Below are positions 1 to 11,800 of a stretch of DNA of 64,000 nucleotides, piece after piece. The stretch lies in NCBI GenBank assembly GCA_013397455.1, contig VYZB01000040.1:2691267-2755266 (forward strand). The letters are read 5' to 3'. How positions within the stretch are numbered: the first letter of the stretch is position 1; the number at the start of each line of letters is the position of its first letter. The position numbers and the translations under genes were made by a program. The notes below the pieces were generated by a model. That model ran no database searches, was not told the origin of the DNA, and saw nothing but the letters and a program-made list of their open reading frames with translations. This DNA is from Crotophaga sulcirostris. Taxonomy: Eukaryota > Chordata > Aves > Cuculiformes > Crotophagidae.

Positions 1-3000
1 GATAGTATCTCCCTCATAACTCCACGGGGGAGTGTGGCGTGAGCAATAACTGAGGGAGTACAGATTAATACTGAAAATTGCTGGTTAACTACCACTGCAT
101 GTCAGGGAATTGTGCCTTGCCTAACTGCCCCTGGGGGGGCATTTTGGTTCCTCTTCTGGGAACATAGGTGTGATGACATCAAAATGTTTTCCAAGCAGGG
201 CTGTTCAAGGACAGAGGTGAGTCACTACAAGTACCAAGGCAACTTCTGAGCAAAAAATGTAAGACAGCGAAGCATGAGCCTTCTAGAAAAGTGGGACTGT
301 CTCTGTCTATAGACTTGGGCAATCAGTTTAGAATATGATTTTCAGCTAGTGTATATATGTACACACATTCATGTATGAAATATGTGTGTATCAGATTATT
401 GTGCTTCAGACAGATCAGTAGGAAAGGTAATTGTTAATCACTTGATTTTCAGGTCCTGGTGAGACAGGATGCAGCAATGGAAGGGCACCAGCAACCAGTG
501 ACTTCCCACATCTAGCAGCTACAGAAAGTCAGGTCTTCTCTAGCTGGGTTTTTAACTATGGATTTTAGTGCTTGGCTTTAGTGGCTCTCCTTTTGCAATT
601 TTGAGGGGAAAAAAAAAATTAAAAGAGGTACAAAATAACATTTCTTTAAACTCTGCATTTTATTTAACTGGGACATTATGCTGTCCTCAGGAACATCCAC
701 CTACAGCTGGTAGGAATGGGCTGCTGGCAGCACCTTGAGCAGTACCGGTAGGATATGGGTCTGCAAGGGAAGAAATGTGATGACAGAAGTCACAGTTGTA
801 TTACTTGTGACACCTTCCCTGCTGGATTCACGACATCCTTACCACTCCTAACACGGTTTATATGCCTTCAGCACAGAAGAGCTGATTCATTCATTGAGTT
901 TTCTTTTTTTCTGCTCTTTTTGTTGCATGATTGTGTGCACAGTATTTGGGTTTGGTTGGATTTTTGTGCTCTGCTATTTGTGCTCCCTATCATGGGAAGA
1001 TTCTGTGACAATCCCTAGCGCTTCTGTTTTCAAACCCTAATTAACACAAAGCACTATTGCAGGCAGAAATCAGCTTGTGTTTTAATCCAGGGGCTTTGGC
1101 CAGCAGAGTCAGAGCCAGGTTTAGAAATTAGAAATTTGTAACTCCCCAGGCAGCACGTTCTCCTCTGATCCCACAGACCTTTTTCTGTGTTATAAGTAGT
1201 TCTTGCTACAGGTATTCTCCAGAAAATTATTTTAAATTCTCCACCATGTACATTATACAATGCCAGTTCATTAAAAGGTGAACTCCAGCTCTGCAGCTCT
1301 TTGCTCAGTCAGCACCTGGGGACTGGTTACTTGATCTTGCTTTACCAACGACACTTAATCTGGTGTTTGGAATGATGCTAAAAGGCTAACTTTGTCAGCC
1401 ACCTTTTGATAAATGATGTGAAAAAGACCACAGGGGATTACTGCCTTGGCATTATTTGTGTTTACTTATACAACGTTAATTTTGGTTTGCTACAGTCTTG
1501 ACACTACTGTTATTTTCTCACAGTGCAACTTCATTCAGTGCAGTAGGGGATAACGTCAAGTAAAGATGTGGAAGAAATACAACACTGTTAAACCTCTAAA
1601 GCAATTGTAAAAACAGTTTTAACCCAGTAAATCAATAATTTGATAATTACTGTGAGCTAGCTGACCTCTGTTTAAAATACAGGAATAGCAAGGAACATGC
1701 CCGTAATAGCAATGAATTCAATAGTTTGCCGTAGTTTTTTACCATGTGTGTGATATGAACACCTCCAAAAGGAATGGCAAGCCAAAATGTAGAACAATAG
1801 ACAAAACTGAGGAGAAAAGTTAAAAAAAAAATCCTCTTCCTTTTTCTTTAGCTTGGTGGTTTGTTCGTACAATAAAAATGTAAATCTTCTCCAATTCAGA
1901 ATTGTACAGCGTTATGGTCTTTGTTGTAATGGCAATTGTAGCTCTGGCTGGGACATCACTTCGAAAAAGATGGTTCTTGTAAAATCTATGGTGCAAATAC
2001 AGTTGAGATTGAATTTAGTACACAAGCCTAGAAGCCACTACTAGATCTCATAAACCTTCACCCAATAATAGTGACATTTCCGTACCTTTTATCTTTGTAT
2101 CTCTGTTGAAAACTTTTCTAATTTTACCTCATTGAAATCTTTGTACTACCTTTATACCAAAACCTCACTACTATCAGCTTGATTATTTCAATGGTAGTAA
2201 AAGTAAATATATATTTTTTAAATCCATGTCATATTGAAAATATTTTATGGTCTTATGGAAAACAAGCAGTGACATTTTATATCATTAATGATCTCTCACA
2301 GTGTTTGTTTTTGTTGTTTCTGTACTATGATAGTGCTGACGTGTCCCACTTTCCCAGAAAGAGATTTTTAGACTTACTGTGTCAGGCTCTGTATGAGTAC
2401 ACATCTGTCAGTGTGTTTTCCTCAACAACTTGAACGTCACTACCAAACCTACGAAATAAGGGAGCGGAGTAGAAGTGTAGAAAGATATTAATATTAAGAG
2501 AGGTTACCTACAGCTCAAGTTGTGAGCTGTTAATTACGCCCAGAGAGCAATAATAACAAAATACGTTATCTATTTCTAAAGTTTGGTAGTTATCACTAGG
2601 CAGTTGATTTGTTGGAAATCTTAAGGCATAGACAAGTCCTAAAAGTGATTGAAGGATTCAATGGAGGCTTTAGAGATTGCTTCCTGGACAGTGCTGCACT
2701 TGTAAGAGGCAGTAAAGAAGAAAGCATGTAAGTGTTTTGAAGAGAAATGTTTAAAAAGCGGTGAGGAAGAGAGTTTTTTTGGTGCAATAAACTATTAGCA
2801 GAATAAGTGGGGCCTTGCTGCTAGGCAGGTTAAGAAACTTGAATTTGACTCTGGTAAGGGGAAGTTGCTCGAGATTTTGATGGTCTAAGAAACTTGGCAG
2901 ACATCTTAACAGTGGTCTTATTTTTATTAGACTCATCTGTATGTGTAACGCTACGTAATTTCCTAAGACATTACTGATGATCTGCAGAGAACTGTGGGCA

Positions 3001-6000
3001 TAGTGGTCCTTCACCATCTACTTCATCAGACATGCTGCTGTCTCTGCATACACAACACATCATCCCAATTTAATGTTCCCATCACTGCTGTAGTCAGCTT
3101 TTTGCAGGAGCAACGTGTGATAAAGGAGGGTGGTTGTTAGCATCCAATAATAAAAGTTAGGAGGCACAATTCCTTCTTTCATTTACCTACACCTACTTTT
3201 CTGCTATAAACTTCTCTCTCTCAAGAGGTACCCTGGCAGTGACACCAGCGTTGAAGGACTTGAGGCACGACAAAGACCTTGGGTCCTCTTGTACTCACCT
3301 CTTGTGAGACCTGTTCGAGCCTGCTTCTCCCATAAGGATTGGCCCAACTAGGCCAGTCCTGCACAGCAGCACTGTGAAGTCAGATGCTGTGCACTTTTAA
3401 TTGACCACTCTGGCAGGGTGAATTAGCCAGATCAGATTATAGTGCAATTTGGTCTGAAACACTGGCAAAACACCCACTGCGTTTTATGGGCTCATCATGC
3501 CTTGTTGGGGGTAAACTTTCAACTAGAGGTAGTTCATGAAAGTCTGATTTTCCATTTTTCTGGATAGTCATTTAGAGTGAAATTTAGATGCCTGCACATA
3601 TGTGTGCAGTGCCATTTAGATGCTCCAGGGTATCAGAAACAGGCATGTGGGGCTAATAGGACAGAGGACCCGGAGGAGAACACTGGAACTGCACCTGGAA
3701 GCAACATGTGTTGTCTTGAGGTGCACAAAATAGTACTGAGCACCAGTATTGCTTCCTTACAGCTTATAGTAACTACACTGCAGTTATAAAATATTTCTCT
3801 TCTCAAATGCCTTCATTTTTATTTCAATTAATTTTGCATGGTTAAATGGCAATGTGTAAGACATACAGAATCAGGTAGATTCCTATTTGTCAGTATCTTT
3901 GTGATCCTTCAGCTATGGGTGCTATGTAGTATGGGATATTTTGGTAAATAATAATGCAGAATTTTAAGCTAAAGCCTCCATAAGAAAGGATGCAAAATAT
4001 GTTATCTCTTCCTTATCAAACACTCAGGACCATTTTAAATGCCCTGTGATCCCCCAGAATGTTTGTTTGCAAGACCAAATGCCAGATTTGAATATATTAA
4101 AAGGTACAGAAGATATGTCAAACTTTTGAGAAACTAGGATTGAAAACATTAATTTTCCTTTTGTAACACTATCTATCCATTCTGTGTGATTTTCTTTTAT
4201 GCAGATGCTTGATTAATCAGAAGATCTAGTACAGAATAGTAAAAAAATCCAATCCCAAATATATTATGAAAGAAACTCTACTCTTTTGCCCTTACAGTCT
4301 ATTTTTAAGTATGAAAAATTGCAGCAGCTAGACTTTTCTGGAATCTACTATGTCTCCTGTATTTGATGCCTTTTCTCTGCATAGTAATGTGTCTTTAAAA
4401 AAAACCCCACTGATATATGTTACAAGGAGTGTATCTCTTTCACTGAGACAGAACATTTTAATTTCCCGACACCTTTTAGTGATTGCTTCAATTTCTGAAG
4501 ATTTTGATAAAATCATGTGGGTTTAGAGTATCAGGATTGAATACCCTGCTCCGGCAGCAATTTAATGAAATGCTGTAGTTTCACAGCATTTCATTTGACA
4601 TAACCTAGCTCAGAGGTCTAATAAATGCAGTGTGATAAATGTTGGAGCTACGATTGTAAAAATATACTTGTAATTGGGTTAATATGCCTTAAAATACTAC
4701 CCATCAGTTATCTTTCTTCTCGCCGTTATATGGCTTGCACTGTAAAGACTAAGCAATGCAGTTTACCCTTTTCCCCTGCTATCTCCTTTTCTTTCCTGCT
4801 TTTGTAAGAGTTCCTTTTTTTTTTTAAAAAAAAAGCATTTGATTATAGTAAGCTGCACATGTTCTCCAGTGCTACAAATCCTTCTTCATACCCTGGAACC
4901 TTTTTCTAAGCTACTCACACATTTTTTCATAGCCATCTGGAAAAAAATTAAGAATATCAAACAGACTATTCAGAATGAAAGACAAATATAAATAAGCATG
5001 CAGAATACAACATAAGCTGCAAAGGTGGAGTTTGACAAGTGTTATTTTCCTGTAGTTTATCAGATGTGTTTCAGTAATAAATAATAGGCGTATCACAGTC
5101 AGGAGATTAGAACCAGCAATTCATTTTGACCTTCTAATTACCAGTAGAGAGAAAGAGTGGGGGAGTTGCATGTGTACACACACATGCATGTGTTATATCA
5201 CAACAATGCCATAGGACAGAACCTCTTCTGCTGTAAACTGGTACTTCTGCATACTGTGCTTTGGGAGAGAGAGTCAGAAATTCTTTTCAGCTAAATTCTG
5301 ATGTTTGATGTGCTTCCCCAGATTGGAAATGTTCCTCTTAATTTTCAACACACAAATTAGAATTTCAAGGAACACTAATGAATTTAGAATTATTATTTCA
5401 AGCAACAGGCTAATATATGTACCTCTTGCTGGAGTCTGAAGTCCCTTGTTAGGCTTTGAAAACAGCTATGTGAAGATACACAGCTGTAGCTGAAACATCT
5501 CTGTGTGAAACTGCTGCCTCTGGGGGTGTGTGTGCATGCATCATTGCTCAGTGGCCCCACAAAACTGATATGAATAATACTGTGTTTATAATTTTGCTAT
5601 ATAAACTTTACACATATATTTGTGAGCAGTGTGTTATGCAAATGGTGCACAAGACAGGGCTGATATGGAGAAGGCTGTCCTTTCCAAAGCATCCAGCTTG
5701 GAAGGAAGAGTTGAGAGAGCCCAGCCAGGACTGAGATGCTATCTGCCTCTCTATGCAAGATTAACACAGGAGAGGCTTCTGAGGCCATGAGAAGACAACG
5801 GGGAGCCATTTGACAAGCTAACCATGAGCTCTAACAAGGGTAGAAGAAAATCAGCCTGCTCTCTACACACCCTGGGGGTAGCCAACCCATCACTCCTATC
5901 TAATGGCCAAAGATTAAAGAGCCATGAAACAGCTGTAAGAATGGGGCTCAGTCCCTATGTTCAAGTAGTACAAGTTCACACATTTCTTTTCACTGTTGTC

Positions 6001-6284
6001 TTAGGTGAAGCTCAGTGGTCAGTGTCTCCCAGGGTCCAGCACTGAGTAGTAAGGATAATTTCCTGTACAACTTGTAGTTGAATTCCCTGTTGTCACAAGA
6101 ACGGCCATATAAATCCAACTTTTCCATAATTTCCATGGTTTCCCTACAGGAAGGGCAGCAGATGGTTTTTTAAGTCCTCTGTTCTCCTACACACATGCTG
6201 AACTCTACCATCACAATCATGTGAAAACGGGCAAGATTCAGTCCTGGAAGGGTGCTCAACGTGTACATAATGGGAAAAAAAGCC
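1..6284. other. Single-copy non-coding DNA, no gene seen
   Basis: I see no gene, RNA gene or recognisable mobile element here. Open frames are short (under 90 codons), lack family resemblance and are not flanked by convincing splice signals. Minor low-complexity features are a T11A9 self-complementary tract at 4815-4834 and a short alternating TG/CA stretch around 5170-5192. Very old, unrecognisable repeat remnants cannot be excluded by eye. Confidence 0.6.
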
Positions 6285-6411
6285 GTGCATGATTAGGAAA
6301 ATAATTACCAAAAAATAATTAGGGAAATAATAATAGGATAATAAATAATAATAATATAAAAATAGTTAGGACAAACCACATGTGCATAATTTGGAAAATA
6401 ATTAGGAAAAC
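6285..6411. repeat. AT-rich cryptic repeat upstream of CR1
   Basis: This tract is built from variants of a unit close to ATTAGGAAAATAATTA. A stretch beginning GTGCAT at 6285 recurs in diverged form at 6382, immediately before the CR1 fragment. The unit resembles the short AT-rich segment (ATTAGGAAAAAATTC-like) found at the start of the neighbouring CR1 piece, so it may have grown by slippage from the CR1 edge. That origin is an inference. Confidence 0.5.
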
Positions 6412-6625
6412 ATGATCAGGAAAAAATTCTTCACTGAAAGGGTGATTGGCCATTAGAATGCGCTGCCCAGGGAGGTGGTGGAGTCACCAACCCTGGAGGT
6501 GTTTAAGAGGAGATTGGATGAGGCACTCAGTGTCAGGGTTTAGATGATGGGTTGGTGTTAGTATTGGGTTCTAGGTTGGACTCGATGATCTCAGAGGTCC
6601 TTTCCAACCTTGTAATACTGTGATA
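6412..6625 (+). mobile_element. CR1 LINE 3' fragment (TGATACTG-tail class)
   Basis: This is a 5'-truncated CR1 non-LTR retrotransposon. It contains the end of ORF2 (the region encoding FFTERVIGH-like residues, a Trp-Asn pair and LPREVV-like residues) followed by the short 3' untranslated region, with the phrases GGTTGGACTCGATGATCTC and GGTCCTTTCCAACC. The terminal 8-mer repeat reads as TGTGATAC/TGATACTG rather than the usual ATTCTATG type. It is very similar to the copies at 7580, 8711 and 51106, implying a recent subfamily. It stops at an assembly gap. Confidence 0.92.
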
Positions 6626-6630
6626 NNNNN
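6626..6630. other. Assembly gap (5 N)
   Basis: Five N bases interrupt the CR1 3' end. The CR1 tail is present on both sides of the gap, so the gap sits at a repeat collapse or expansion point. The true sequence length here is unknown. Confidence 0.97.
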
Positions 6631-6728
6631 TGGTTTAGATGATGGGTTGGTGTTAGTGTTGGGTTATAGGTTGGACTCGATGATCTCAGAGGTCCTTTCC
6701 AACCTTGTAATACTGTGATATTGTGATA
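6631..6728 (+). mobile_element. Second copy of the CR1 3' tail after the gap
   Basis: About 90 bases of the CR1 3' end are repeated directly after the five Ns, from the TTTAGATGATGGGTTGG segment to the terminal octamers. The two copies differ at a few positions, for example GTATTGGGTTC before the gap against GTGTTGGGTTA after it. The duplication could be a false one from joining two haplotypes or contigs, or a real second insertion or tandem duplication. Sequence alone cannot decide. Confidence 0.85.
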
Positions 6729-7169
6729 ACAACTAAAACTTCAAATGCAGGTACAAGAGAGATTTGTCACTGAGAATTTCTTCCCCAGCTGTGTCTCTTT
6801 GTTAGTGAGAACAGACCTTTTTCTTCCCTTAGAACAGATTTTAAAAGCCAGATCTAGTGATACTGCTGTTACCTCCACCAAGTAAGAGTTTGCAGGTGGA
6901 CACTTGGACTGATGTAGTTAAACTAGTGCACAGTCCAGAAAGTCCAAAACCAAACAATGTGTTTTTTTAACCAGAAGGACTGTCCCAGAGGTTACAGTAG
7001 GTAATCTATGTGAAAGAGAGCTCATCTGTGGCTATGGAGTTATGCCTGATGCTTGTCTAATAAGGATAATAGAAATGACACACTTGAGTGCTTAAAATTA
7101 GTCTTCTCATTTACACTGTGTCACATCTGTCATCAGGGAGGGGTTTTCCTCACTTAACTCCAGCTATTT
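6729..7169. other. Non-coding spacer, nothing recognised
   Basis: This is unique-looking sequence between two CR1 fragments of opposite orientation. I see no ORF of note, RNA gene or repeat. Confidence 0.5.
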
Positions 7170-7440
7170 GACTGAGATCTAACACTGCCAAACCCACCAC
7201 TAAACCATGTCCCTAAGCACCACATCTACAGGATTTTTAAATACCTCCAGGGATGGTGACTCCACCACTTCCCTGGGCAGCCTGTTCTACTGCTTGACAA
7301 CCCTTTTGGCGAATAATTGTTTCCTAATACCCAGTATAAACCTCCCCTGGTGCAACTTGAGGTAATTTCCTGTTGTCCTATAGCTTGTTACTTGGGAGAA
7401 GAGACTGACAGCCAGGGACCAGAGATACAACCTTCAGAAA
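7170..7440 (-). mobile_element. CR1 LINE fragment, older subfamily
   Basis: This reverse-strand CR1 piece covers the ORF2 C-terminus and part of the 3' untranslated region, with the phrases TAAACCATGTCCCTAAG, CCTCCAGGGATGGTGACTCC and CTTGGGAGAAGAGACTGAC. The terminal octamer repeat is missing and the copy is diverged. It belongs to a different CR1 subfamily from its neighbour at 7580 despite the shared orientation. Confidence 0.9.
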
Positions 7441-7579
7441 GTAAAAATTAAGTGAGATGAACCTAACCATGCTTTTTCAGAGTAGTTGCACTGGTATTGT
7501 TTACTAACAAAGTACATTTTGCAAAGACATTTTTATTATCAACTGGACGTGTCTTTGGAGCCATTATGGAGGTTCCTCG

Positions 7580-7830
7580 GTCACAATATCACAGTGTTAC
7601 AAGGTTGGAAAGGACCTCTGAGATCATCGAGTCCAACCTATAACCCAACACTAACACCAACCCATCATCTAAACCATGGCACTGAGTGCCTCATCCAATC
7701 TCCTCTTAAACACCTCCAGGGTTGGCGACTCCACCACCTCCCCGGGCAGCGCATTCCCATGGCCAATCACTCTTTCAGTGAATTACTTTTTCCTAATATC
7801 AAGCCTAATTTCCTAATATCAAGCCTAAAC
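7580..7830 (-). mobile_element. CR1 LINE 3' fragment (TGATACTG-tail class)
   Basis: This reverse-strand CR1 3' end begins on the plus strand with the complement of the TGATACTG-like terminal octamers. It runs back through the 3' untranslated region into the last codons of ORF2. It closely matches the copies at 6412, 8711 and 51106. A perfect 20-bp tandem duplication (7789-7808 and 7809-7828) lies at its 5' truncation edge. Confidence 0.92.
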
Positions 7831-8710
7831 CAGAAGGTTAAATCGCAGGTCAAAGGAGGCTCTGAGGACACTCATGCAGGAGGTGGTTGTGACAGGCACT
7901 TTTTCTGGGATAGGTATGCAGGTAATTCAAAGTCCCTGCACGTCCCATTTTCAGCAAGAGTGTGTAGCTTGCTCGTGTGAAACACTGGATACCTGCGTGA
8001 TCAGGTAAACCAGCTCTGGCTGAAAGAGGCAGCTTCCAGCCCATTATAGCTACAAGCAAAAGGTAAAGTAGGAAATGGCTAAGACACGAAATGAAAGGAG
8101 AAGGACAGGCTGGCCATGGCCACACTCCCATCTCCTGAGGCTTTGGCAGCAGAGGCAAGGCTAGGAGAAAGCCCCACTGGCACCTAAGCTGGAGAAGACC
8201 TAAAGTCCCTTCTAGCTCTCATTTCCATGCCTCCTTTGAGCTTTTTAGCCAGTGCCCTGCTCTTCTGCTGCTGTCACGTAGGCTGGGAGCACATTTACAT
8301 TTTCTGAATAGGGCAATTAGTGCTGACTCCTTTTCCCGTGTCACTTGCACCTGGTCTCTGACATTCGTGCCTCATCAGTACTAATGGCCCAGCCATTAGT
8401 GGTGATTACTGGTCATTGTTTCTATCCCACTGACCCCCCTGATTGGCAGAAGCACCCTCCTGCCTTCCCCCCCAGCATAGAGCCCGATGTTTAATAGCCC
8501 AGTTTAATAACAGAACCTCTGAGTACATAAATAAAAACAGACAGGCCCTACCTATATTTTATATGGCTGGTGAGAGAGGGATACATGCTTTTTTGATTAT
8601 GATTAATGCTGCTGTTTAATATTTTTATTGCAGTAGTGCTAGGAGGCTTAAATATCATGTCCTATCTAGGTGCAGTACAAATTCATTGGGAAAAGATGGT
8701 TTCTGTTTCA
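7831..8710. other. Non-coding spacer with candidate regulatory block
   Basis: No gene is recognised. The part from about 8330 to 8640 is repeat-free and holds several TAAT-type cores, including the inverted repeat annotated at 8380-8400. Confidence 0.45.
8380..8400. repeat. Perfect 9-bp-arm inverted repeat of TAAT cores
   Basis: Arm ACTAATGGC (8380-8388) and arm GCCATTAGT (8392-8400) are exact reverse complements separated by CCA. Each arm carries an ATTAG/CTAAT homeodomain-type core, so the structure could bind a homeodomain dimer or pair. That function is an inference from motif shape only. Confidence 0.6.
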
Positions 8711-8830
8711 GGTGTTTAAGAGGAGATTGGATGAGGCACTCAGTGCCATAGTTTAGATGATGGGTTGGTGTTGGGTTATAGGTTGGACTCGATGATCTCA
8801 GAGGTCCTTTCCAGCCTTGTGATACTGTGT
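8711..8830 (+). mobile_element. CR1 LINE 3' fragment, about 120 bp
   Basis: This short CR1 3' end runs from the GGTGTTTAAGAGGAGATTGG codons at the end of ORF2, through GGTTGGACTCGATGATCTC, to the GTGATACTGTG tail. It is strongly 5'-truncated, of the same TGATACTG-tail class as the nearby copies, and little diverged from them. Confidence 0.92.
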
Positions 8831-11800
8831 GAATATGATACCCCAGACCCTTGGAGCAGTGAGGATCTGGAGCAGCTTCCTTCTTGGGCAAGTAGCAAAA
8901 ACCCCTATGGACTTTTAAGAGGGAGTACAAAAAGTTTATCAGATTATATAGTAGATACCTACATGGACTTGGATATGGTGACTTCAGAAGTCACTTTTAG
9001 CTCTATGTGCTTATATTGTGCTGGGCAGGAACCACCCTACTTTCTGTACATCATGCAAAAAAACGTGGTGTCTGCTGTACTACAGCAGAGTATGTTGTGT
9101 TAAAGAGAATTAACAGTTTTAACATTATACCTCTTTCACTCTGCTGTCCAGCTTCAGCCAGGCAGTGTGATTCCTGAAGGGTTAAGGTCTATGAGCAAGA
9201 ATAGCAGGAATTCACCTTTGTTTTGCACAGTCACCTATATTGGCATATATAAGAACAAAAAGTCGTATGCAAATTTCCTTTCAGCCTCAGCCCAGTCGTG
9301 AAGAAAATTTCTAGCCAAGTTCAACCAAAACCAGTTTTGCTCTTCCTGATTGTGTTTGGGCTGCTTTATTCCAGCTGTGCACCAGCACCCAGAAAACTTG
9401 CTCCTGTGAGTCTGTGCTGTGCACAGCTTGACTGCAGGTGTGGGGCCATAAGGGGATTCCAGCCCTCTAAGGCTATTAAAATAACGTGCATGAAGTTGGT
9501 GAAGCAGCTAATCTTCTCAGGACCTTTGGGGAGAGAACTTGTCTTTTCTGAAATTTATGCTGGTGATAATGTAAATTATTTAACAGCGGGCGGCTGAGGT
9601 CCAGCTCGCTGCTCCACCCACAGCTTCAGAGATAATTGTGCCCTATGTTAAGCGTTTTTTTAAACCTTTTCTGCAAACTGTGCCACAGGATTTGTGCAAG
9701 GCCCCTATGTTGATTTGAATTTTACCTTGAATGAATAATGTTATCTGTATTATAGCTGTCACAGATGAAAAAACAACTTCTACAGATGAGTGAATCCATT
9801 TGTTGGTTTATGGATCCCAAATCCTCCAGGGCAACAAATCCATCTGTCATCGCTGAGTGCTTGTGTTTTATTTGGTGCTGCGAGTCAGCTGACAGGTATT
9901 AAAACACACATGGAAGTGGACAGATCTTTGCTGACTTCCCAGCAGAGGAGGCCCATGGGTGTTTTTATTCCAGCACATGCAACGAAATAAAATAAAGTCA
10001 GGAAATCCATTCCTAGGGGATAATACAAATTGTCTGAGCTAGTAAGGCATCAATATTTGGTCCATAGGCCTTTGACCTAACCATCTGCCCAGGTCACCCC
10101 TAGCTCACTGTTTACTTCCTTTTCCTTACTGCTCTTTTCATTACAGTTAGATGCATCTCAGGAAAACTCCACTCTCTGGATCAGGCTCTTCTGTTCCCCT
10201 TCATCTTTTCTTTCTTGTTCTCTGTCTTTATTCCTCCATTTTCAATTCCTTGTTTATGATAATTGTGCCTCAGGAGGAGCCAAATAAAAAGCTGCTGATT
10301 AAAAACTAACTAAATCACTGTTGTTACAATGTGGGAATTTCTTTCTCTGTGGTGTTTTCAACTGAGAAGAGCCAAATTTCTAGGCATCTGCTCAATTTTC
10401 TTAGATGAACAGTACAGTACTCAGTTTGGACAGTTAAAGATCAACTCAGTTGCCTCATCATTGGCGCCTAGTGCCATCCAAGATACTCCAGAGCATCCAA
10501 AATGTGTCATTGAGCAATTAAACTGTGTCCTTTGGAAGAGCAGTGATTTTCCTTCCATGAGGCCTTAGGCACCTACCTTAATTAGTTGCCTTGCCAAAAC
10601 TCTTCCTAGGATCTCTCCAGAAATTGAGTAAAAGCAATTTGACTTGCTTCTTGCTCTGTATCACTCTCAGAGGACCTTGTCTTTCTCCTGACTAAAAAGG
10701 AAAACCCAAATAACTAAGTGAAGTATCTAAAGTTCGTATGATTAATCCCTGGTTTGGCCAGCCCACATGCATAAATCATTTAACCTCAGTCACAATGTCT
10801 AAAGTAAAAGTAAACTAATGCACCACCTCACGAAGTTAAGAGCCCAGAGTAGACAAGGTTTGAGGATAAAATCTGCAAGGCCACCATTTTATACAAAGTT
10901 CTGCTGAATCATGTCTATTTGGGTATTAGGTATCTGTTTGACCAACCATGGTCAGCACATGGTGCTCTGCAGAGCCAGATGGAAAGAAGGTTGTGTTCCT
11001 ACAAAGAGAAGCTAACCCAGAGCCAGACAGGGACTGTGCATGCTCTTAACAAATCCAATCGTCACAACGCCCCAACTTTTCAGACTTTCTTCTTGGGTCA
11101 CTTTACCAGTTGCTCTTCTTCAATGGCTGTACGAGAAAGGCCCAAATGATCCATTCAAAGATTTGCCCTTCTTTGTTGACCTTTCAACTCAAACAAGATA
11201 CCCCTATATTAAGAATGAAGGTTCTCTCTCCTTCTGCAAAATCCACCTCATCCCACCAATCCCTGCATTTACAGCTTCTTTATTACTGCTGGTTATTGTT
11301 TAAATAAAGCATGCGTTCTGGTAAATAGCAATTGCTCAAACATAAGCAGCTTTAAGGGCAAGAAGTAGCCTTTCCAGTCTCTAGATGAAGGATGATTTGA
11401 AATGAATTGATGTGTTCTGACTGGTGAGTCAAAATAATTCAGGGTTTTTTTCCCCCCAGTGTTACACCAAGTCAATTTTTTCAAACCATATTTGATATCT
11501 TATTGTTTATTTTCGGTCAGCAGACTGCAATTTTCAAGAACTGCTCTTGATATACAGCTCAGATATCTTACAGGTCACATGTCATTCAAGAAAGGTCAAC
11601 GATTCATTTAAAGTTTCATCATTCTTCACATAAACAGGCAAATACCATTTCATTCACAGTGCAAGCTTTTGTGGGGGGATAGGCCTCTGTAGTAAAAAAG
11701 TCTACGTAATCTTATTCCCTGCCTAAGAAAGAGTGAATTGACATTATTATCATTACCTTATCATATATCTCAGATGTGCTCCCAGTAAAAGCATGTGCAC

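Noticed and set aside
9298..9597. 99-codon open frame with hydrophobic stretch and a Cys-X-Cys, chemokine-like at first sight
   Set aside because: It starts at GTG, not ATG. The later cysteine does not fit chemokine spacing and there are no clear splice sites.
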